The notes under the pieces are model-generated. The model had not been told where the DNA came from and did no database searches. It was given only the letters and a program-made list of their open reading frames with translations. A stretch of DNA of 64,000 nucleotides. Origin: Gammaproteobacteria bacterium. Lineage in GTDB: Bacteria > Pseudomonadota > Gammaproteobacteria > Ga0077536. Within the stretch, counting starts at the first letter, position 1, and each line of letters begins with the position of its first letter. This document shows positions 59,559-64,000 of the stretch, piece after piece. Both the position numbers and the translations under genes were made by a program. The stretch covers positions 1 through 64,000 of the forward strand of contig JADLGE010000048.1 of NCBI GenBank assembly GCA_020849475.1, in the 5' to 3' direction.

Positions 59559-60425
59559 ATGAAAAAAATCCTGTTCCAGCTCGACACCGATCCCATTCCC
59601 AATACCTTCGATACCGTGGTGGCCTATGACGGCGGCGCGGCTCATGTGTCCTGCCGCGGCAATATCAAGCCGAGCACGGTCGGCACCATGGTCGATGGCG
59701 CGGTGTTCACGCGCCCGCCCAAGCACAAGAAAAATACCGCGCTGTTCATCACCGGCAGCAACATGGGTGAAGGCGAAGCGGTGCTGGCCTCGATTCGCAA
59801 TCATTTCTTCGGCGACTTCCGCGTGTCGGTGATGCTCGACAGCAACGGCAGCAACAGCACCGCGGCCGCCGCCGTCGCCTATATCGGCCAGCACATGAAG
59901 ATGGCCGGCAAACGCGCCGTGGTATTGGCCGGCACTGGCCCGGTCGGGCAGCGCGCGGCCGTGATGCTGGCCCAGGAAGGCGCCGACGTGGTGCTCACCT
60001 CGCGGCGTGTCGATCGCGCCGCCACCGCCTGTGAAGCAATGCGGCGGCGCTTCGGCGTGGATCTGCGGCCCGCTGCCGCGGGCGAACCCGAATCGATGCG
60101 TGAAGCGCTGCGCGGCGTCAACATCCTGCTCGCCACCGGCGCCGCCGGTGTGCAGTTGCTGCCGGAAGACATGTGGAAAGATTTGCCCGATCTCGAAATC
60201 CTGATCGACGCCAACGCCACGCCGCCCTTGGGCATTCAAGGCATCGACCTCATGGACCGCGCCACGCCCAAGCACCGCAAGCTGTGTTACGGCGCCATCG
60301 GCTTTGGCGGCTTCAAGCTCGAAGTGCATCGCGCCTGCATCGCGAAATTGTTTGAAAGCAACGATCAGGTGCTGGACGCGCCGGAGATCTATGCGCTGGC
60401 CAAGGCCATGATGGCGGCACGCTGA
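59559..60425 (+). CDS. NAD(P)-dependent methylene-tetrahydromethanopterin dehydrogenase (MtdA/MtdB type)
   Basis: This family oxidises methylene-H4MPT (MtdB) or methylene-H4MPT and methylene-H4F (MtdA) in C1 metabolism of methylotrophs. The 288-residue protein, the MtdA length, has the N-terminal pattern LFQLDTDPIPNTFDTVVAYD, the segment VSVMLDSNGSNSTAAAAV, the cofactor loop VVLAGTGPVGQRAAV and FGGFKLEVHRACIAKLFES. GGAG precedes the ATG by six bases. No other H4MPT-pathway gene is in the window, so whether it serves a C1 pathway or a dehydrogenase on another pterin is open. Confidence 0.85.
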   Translation: MKKILFQLDTDPIPNTFDTVVAYDGGAAHVSCRGNIKPSTVGTMVDGAVFTRPPKHKKNTALFITGSNMGEGEAVLASIRNHFFGDFRVSVMLDSNGSNSTAAAAVAYIGQHMKMAGKRAVVLAGTGPVGQRAAVMLAQEGADVVLTSRRVDRAATACEAMRRRFGVDLRPAAAGEPESMREALRGVNILLATGAAGVQLLPEDMWKDLPDLEILIDANATPPLGIQGIDLMDRATPKHRKLCYGAIGFGGFKLEVHRACIAKLFESNDQVLDAPEIYALAKAMMAAR

Positions 60426-60435
60426 GCGTCGACCC

Positions 60436-61104
60436 ATGTGCGGCCGTTACATGTTGGCGCGCGATGCGCAGAGTCTGGCCGAGGAATTCGGCGTCAGCGC
60501 GCCCGACAGACTCGCACCGCGATACAACATCTCGCCGACCCAGCCCGCGTTGATCGTGCGCGAAGTGGACCGCAAACGCGTGGCGGCGTTGGTGCGCTGG
60601 GGACTCGTGCCGTTCTGGGCCGATGACATAAGCATCGGCCAGCGCATGATCAATGCACGCAGCGAGACGGTTGCTGACAAGCCGGCGTTTCGCGCCGCGT
60701 TTCGCCGCCGACGCTGTCTGGTGCCGGCCGATGGCTACTACGAATGGCAAAGCCGCGATGGTCGCAAACAACCCTATCTCATCGCGCCTGCCGATGGCGG
60801 GTGCTTTGCGCTGGCGGGCCTGTGGGAGCATTGGCAGCGCGACGGCAACGAACTCGAAACCATGAGTCTCATGACCTGCGCCGCGAATGCCGCGCTCGGC
60901 GTGATTCACGACCGCATGCCGGTCGTGATCGCGCGCGCCGACTACGGGCGCTGGCTGTCCGGCGACACACCGGCGGCGCAACTGCAGGACCTGCTCAAAG
61001 CCGCCAGCGATGATTACTTCGTGGCGCGTGCCGTCAGTACGCGCGTCAATTCACCGCGCAATGACGACATCGAATGCATCGCGCCGCTCGCCGCTCTGTC
61101 CTGA
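60436..61104 (+). CDS. SRAP domain protein (YedK/HMCES family)
   Basis: SRAP proteins form a covalent link to abasic sites in single-stranded DNA through Cys2, protecting forks. The 222-residue protein starts MCGRYML with Cys2 exposed after Met removal. Family residues are present in RYNISPTQ, NARSET, the glutamate in GYYEW and the histidine in VIHDRMPV. It starts 10 nt after the dehydrogenase stop, so the two are probably co-transcribed. Confidence 0.95.
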   Translation: MCGRYMLARDAQSLAEEFGVSAPDRLAPRYNISPTQPALIVREVDRKRVAALVRWGLVPFWADDISIGQRMINARSETVADKPAFRAAFRRRRCLVPADGYYEWQSRDGRKQPYLIAPADGGCFALAGLWEHWQRDGNELETMSLMTCAANAALGVIHDRMPVVIARADYGRWLSGDTPAAQLQDLLKAASDDYFVARAVSTRVNSPRNDDIECIAPLAALS

Positions 61105-61105
61105 C

Positions 61106-62143
61106 ATGAGGCTCCGTCTGTGGCTGTTCAGTGTCGCACTGCTGACGTTCAGCCTGACGCCCGCCGCGCAACTTCCTGAACCGGTACAGCGCGGCCTGGC
61201 GGCGGCCGTCGCGGCCGGTGATCGACAGGCTGCACGCACCGCTGACGAACTCATCGCCCGTGGTGAAATGACTGGAGACGCCGCCGCTGCGCGCACCGCG
61301 CTGGCCGCGGCTGCGCGCAGCGGCGACACACAGGCCGCTTATGTGCTTGGCGTGCTGGCCTACCGCGCCCGCGATCTGGCGAACGCGCTGGCGCACTGGC
61401 AACAGGCCGCGGCCGCTGGCCATCTCGACGCCCATTACAATCTCGCGCTGCTGTTGGCGCGCAATCCTGCCACCGCGAACGCCGCCGACGCCGAATTCGA
61501 AGCTGCCGCGCGTGGCCATCACGTGCTGGCCTGCTTTGCACTTGGCACGCGCCTCGCGGCCAGTGACGAGCCTGCCGCGCGGCGTTGGCTGGAATGCGCC
61601 GCCAGTCAGGGTTACGCCCCCGCGCAATTCAATCTGGCCACGCTCTACGCGCGCACGCCGCGCGATGCGTCAGGTCTTGAGGTTGCGCGCCGCTGGTATG
61701 CGGCGGCCGCTCCCACTTTTGCACCCGCCGCGAGCGCGCTGGCCGCCTTGCCCGGTGCGCCCGCCTCCGCCGCGCCATCCGCGCCTGGTTCGAGCTTGAT
61801 GCTGCGCGATCACACGTGGGTCCTGGCCCAGCCTGGCGCCGCTTACACGGTGCAGATCGCCAGTGGCAGCAGCGCCGCGGTGCTGGAAGCGATGCTTGAA
61901 CGTGAGGTGGCCAGCGGCGACGCCGCGTGTGTGCATGAACATCCCGACGCGCGCCAGGCCTATAGCGCCATCGTCGGTGTATTCGCCGACCGCGCCAGCG
62001 CCGAGCGCGCGCGCGCCGCGCTGCCCGCATCGGTGCGCGCCAATAATCCCTGGGTGCGGCGCCTGGGTTCACTCCAGCAGTCGCTGCGCGCCGCCGACAA
62101 GCAGGCAGCCAGTGGCGCCGATGCGCACGCAGATTCGAACTGA
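61106..62143 (+). CDS. Exported Sel1-repeat and SPOR-domain protein
   Basis: A signal peptide (LWLFSVALLTFSLTPAAQ) is followed by Sel1/TPR-like alpha repeats between about residues 30 and 210 (e.g. AHWQQAAAAGHLDAHYNLAL and ECAASQGYAPAQFNLATLYA). A C-terminal SPOR-like domain follows at about residues 245-330 (YTVQIASGSS to YSAIVGVFADRASAERARAA). SPOR domains bind denuded glycan strands at division sites. It has 345 residues, starting 1 nt after the SRAP stop. The role is probably in the cell envelope; no specific function is assigned. Confidence 0.8.
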   Translation: MRLRLWLFSVALLTFSLTPAAQLPEPVQRGLAAAVAAGDRQAARTADELIARGEMTGDAAAARTALAAAARSGDTQAAYVLGVLAYRARDLANALAHWQQAAAAGHLDAHYNLALLLARNPATANAADAEFEAAARGHHVLACFALGTRLAASDEPAARRWLECAASQGYAPAQFNLATLYARTPRDASGLEVARRWYAAAAPTFAPAASALAALPGAPASAAPSAPGSSLMLRDHTWVLAQPGAAYTVQIASGSSAAVLEAMLEREVASGDAACVHEHPDARQAYSAIVGVFADRASAERARAALPASVRANNPWVRRLGSLQQSLRAADKQAASGADAHADSN

Positions 62144-62197
62144 GTTACCATCCCAGCGTCTTTTCAAAAGCAACCACAGCGAGCAGCCGCCCCTTCG

Positions 62198-62935
62198 ATG
62201 AGCCAGTTCGAGGAACTTCTTGTCGCGCCCAGCGAGTCCTTGCTGAAGACGCTGTACAAATCCGCGGCGAGTCAGCCCGAGCGCCCCGGTGGCGGTGTCG
62301 CCCGCACACGACAAATTGCCAAGAGCCTCGGCCTCACCTACACGCAATTGATCTGCGCCTTGGGTTTCAATGCGCGTATTCAGGACTTGTCCGACGTGCT
62401 CGCGGTGCTGGGCTTCGAGAGTTACGACGCGCTCGCCCACGAACGCAACCTCGCCTTCGCGAGTGATATCTACCAGCAGCTCGGCATCAAGGATTTGCTG
62501 GCCATCTACCTGCACGTGCCGCGCTCGCGCCCGCTGCTGGAAGTCATCCAGCACCTTCTGAACAAACGTCTGCAGACCATCGAGGATCGCATCGAGGCGA
62601 CCGTCAACTCGGTCGTCATCGAGCGTTATAAGAAGGAAATGCGCGCCATCTACAACGACGGCGTGGCACAGATTGATTTCGCCGAAGAACGCCTGGCACG
62701 TCCCTACAATGGCTTTCGCGCGCTGCTCGGCGAGGTGTCATTGATCGTTGAGAGCCGCTTGATCCCGATAGGCGACATCTTCTTTCGCGACAACATCCTG
62801 CCGGAAGAAAAGCGCCGTCTCATGATTCGCGGCTTGATTCCGCGCTCGCTGGTCGAGTCCCGCCTCGCCGATCACAATCTGAGCGACCAGGAGCGCACGG
62901 TGCTGGAGGATCAGCTCAAGCTGCTGGGCCCGTAG
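62198..62935 (+). CDS. Unrecognised 245-residue soluble protein
   Basis: I do not recognise this protein. It has no signal peptide or membrane helix. The N-terminal part contains a helix-turn-helix-like stretch (TRQIAKSLGLTYTQLICALG). The middle is helical and charged (LLNKRLQTIEDRIEATVNSV, ERYKKEMRAIYNDG), and the C-terminal part has DIFFRDNILPEEKRRLMIRG. Codon usage resembles its neighbours, so it is very likely a real gene. It lies 54 bp after the SPOR gene and converges with ppsA. Confidence 0.75.
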   Translation: MSQFEELLVAPSESLLKTLYKSAASQPERPGGGVARTRQIAKSLGLTYTQLICALGFNARIQDLSDVLAVLGFESYDALAHERNLAFASDIYQQLGIKDLLAIYLHVPRSRPLLEVIQHLLNKRLQTIEDRIEATVNSVVIERYKKEMRAIYNDGVAQIDFAEERLARPYNGFRALLGEVSLIVESRLIPIGDIFFRDNILPEEKRRLMIRGLIPRSLVESRLADHNLSDQERTVLEDQLKLLGP

Positions 62936-62960
62936 CCGCGCGTTCATTTGCACGTTCAAG

Positions 62961-63024
62961 TGTCAGACTGAAGTCTGACCCACAATAAAAACCATTCTTC
63001 TGTGAGTCAGACCCCAGTCTGACA
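62961..63024. repeat. Doublet of inverted REP-like palindromes between convergent genes
   Basis: Unit A (62961-62983) contains GTCAGACT-GA-AGTCTGAC; unit B (63002-63024) contains GTCAGAC-CCCA-GTCTGAC. B matches the reverse complement of A at 20 of 23 positions, with 18 bp between. The two hairpins lie between the 3' ends of the unrecognised gene and ppsA. Confidence 0.85.
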
Positions 63025-63043
63025 TCCACTGCGATGAACTACC

Positions 63044-64000
63044 TCAGCGCTTGGCCAGATCCAGCCAGGTGCTGACCACGGTGTCGGGATTGAGCGAGAT
63101 GCTCTCGATACCCTGATCCAGCAGCCACTCCGCCAGGTCTTCGTGATCCGACGGCCCCTGGCCGCAGATGCCGATGTACTTGTTGGCTTTACGGCAGGCA
63201 TCGATGGCGCGCTTCATGAGCGCCTTGACCGCGTCGTTGCGTTCGTCGAAACGATCGGCCACCAGGCCCGAGTCGCGGTCGAGACCCAAGGTCAGCTGGG
63301 TCAGGTCATTCGAGCCGATCGAGAAGCCATCGAAGTGCACCAGGAACTCGTCGGCCAGCAAGGCATTGGACGGCAGCTCGCACATCATGATCACGCGCAG
63401 CCCGTGCAGGCCGCGCTTCAAGCCATTGGCGCCCAGCAGTTCGACCACCGACGCCGCCTCGCTGACGGTGCGCACGAAGGGCACCATCACTTCGACGTTG
63501 GTCAGGCCCATCTGCTCGCGCACATAGCGCAGCGCTTCGCACTCCATTTCGAAGCAGGGCTTGAAGGATTCGGCCACGTAGCGCGAGGCGCCGCGGAAAC
63601 CCAGCATGGGGTTTTCCTCGTGCGGCTCGTAGCGCTGGCCGCCAATCAGGTTGGCGTATTCATTGGACTTGAAATCCGACAGGCGCACGATGACCGGTTG
63701 CGGCGCGAAAGCCGCGGCGATGGTCGCGATGCCTTCAATCAGACGCGACACGAAAAATTCGCGCGGGCTCGGATAAGCGGCTATCAGCGGCGCGATGGTG
63801 CTCTTGAGATCGGCCGGCAGCGTGTCGAATTCGAGCAGCGCGCGCGGATGAATGCCGATCATGCGATTGATGATGAACTCCAGACGCGCAAGGCCGACAC
63901 CGCGATGCGGCAGGCTGGCGAACGCGAACGCACGGTCGGGGTTGCCGACGTTCATCATGATCTTGACCTTGAGATCCGGCATTGCGGTCAGCGAGATCTC
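63044..64000 (-). CDS. ppsA: Phosphoenolpyruvate synthase (C-terminal part, cut by window edge)
   Basis: PpsA makes phosphoenolpyruvate from pyruvate and ATP in gluconeogenesis. The visible 318 codons form the PEP-binding TIM-barrel domain of the PEP-utilising family: [64 protein letters not shown] and ICGQGPSDH with the active-site cysteine. The frame is open to base 64000, so the N-terminal part lies outside. With isocitrate lyase in the same window it fits growth on C2 or C3 carbon. Confidence 0.96.
   Translation of the reverse strand, partial: EISLTAMPDLKVKIMMNVGNPDRAFAFASLPHRGVGLARLEFIINRMIGIHPRALLEFDTLPADLKSTIAPLIAAYPSPREFFVSRLIEGIATIAAAFAPQPVIVRLSDFKSNEYANLIGGQRYEPHEENPMLGFRGASRYVAESFKPCFEMECEALRYVREQMGLTNVEVMVPFVRTVSEAASVVELLGANGLKRGLHGLRVIMMCELPSNALLADEFLVHFDGFSIGSNDLTQLTLGLDRDSGLVADRFDERNDAVKALMKRAIDACRKANKYIGICGQGPSDHEDLAEWLLDQGIESISLNPDTVVSTWLDLAKR

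Overview
The window is a GC-rich (roughly 63 % by eye) chromosomal segment of a gammaproteobacterium. Support for this comes from the gene orders tpiA-secG-tRNA-Leu-nuoA..L, yciO/trpS/scpA/scpB/rluB, tig-clpP-clpX-lon-hupB-tRNA-Val-tRNA-Asp-ppiD, ampD-ampE, and a Pro-Arg-His-Lys tRNA cluster. Gene content and base composition are even, with no phage, insertion sequence, CRISPR array or obvious island. The taxon cannot be fixed more closely from the sequence; the overall layout resembles GC-rich lineages near Xanthomonadales or Chromatiales. All genes are housekeeping or metabolic, and the coding sequences are intact except for one gene with an in-frame TGA.

Layout. 1-10.3 kb: respiratory complex I operon (nuoA to nuoL, minus strand, cut by the window edge inside nuoL). 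10.4-16.7 kb: tRNA-Leu(GAG), secG, tpiA, rluB, scpB, scpA, trpS and a YciO/TsaC-type gene, all minus. 16.9-19.1 kb: bolA, an orphan beta-class DNA methyltransferase and dapE, plus strand. 19.2-28.1 kb: aceA, clpS-clpA, a MaoC-type hydratase, argA, ilvD and a small lytic transglycosylase. 28.4-34.8 kb: an lpxD-type acyltransferase outside its usual lipid A cluster, an EamA transporter, HMG-CoA lyase, glutathione reductase, a peroxiredoxin with TGA in place of its peroxidatic cysteine codon, and a MATE exporter. 34.8-41.0 kb: a peptide-type ABC importer (solute-binding protein, two permeases, double ATPase). 41.1-50.6 kb: fabI, ppiD, tRNA-Asp, tRNA-Val, hupB, lon, clpX, clpP, tig, tRNA-Leu(TAG). 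50.9-53.7 kb: an exported glutaredoxin-like protein, an NTF2-like protein and a Ser/Thr kinase-HDOD fusion. 54-58.4 kb: four tRNAs, ppiB, lpxH and an egtD-ampD-ampE operon. 58.6-64 kb: nadC, an MtdA/MtdB-type C1 dehydrogenase, an SRAP protein, a Sel1/SPOR protein, an unrecognised conserved-looking gene, and the 3' part of ppsA.

The most notable item is at 32873-33412. The peroxiredoxin frame is open on both sides of a single TGA, and this TGA falls exactly where the family has its peroxidatic cysteine (…AFTGG-U-TAQCK…). A hairpin fitting the geometry of a bacterial SECIS begins six nucleotides after the TGA and has its apical loop 21 nt downstream. I read it as an exported selenocysteine peroxiredoxin lying 69 bp downstream of glutathione reductase. 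No sel genes lie in the window, so the assignment depends on the rest of the genome.

The genes work together mainly as standard core systems: proton-pumping NADH oxidation (nuo), protein folding and turnover (tig, clpP, clpX, lon, clpS, clpA, ppiB, ppiD), chromosome segregation (scpA, scpB, hupB), envelope synthesis and recycling (lpxD, lpxH, dapE, ampD, fabI), redox defence (gor, Sec-peroxiredoxin, glutaredoxin, egtD), and C2/C1 metabolism (aceA, ppsA, mtdA/B-like). Long palindromes of two types lie between convergent gene pairs and probably act as bidirectional terminators or REP-type repeats.
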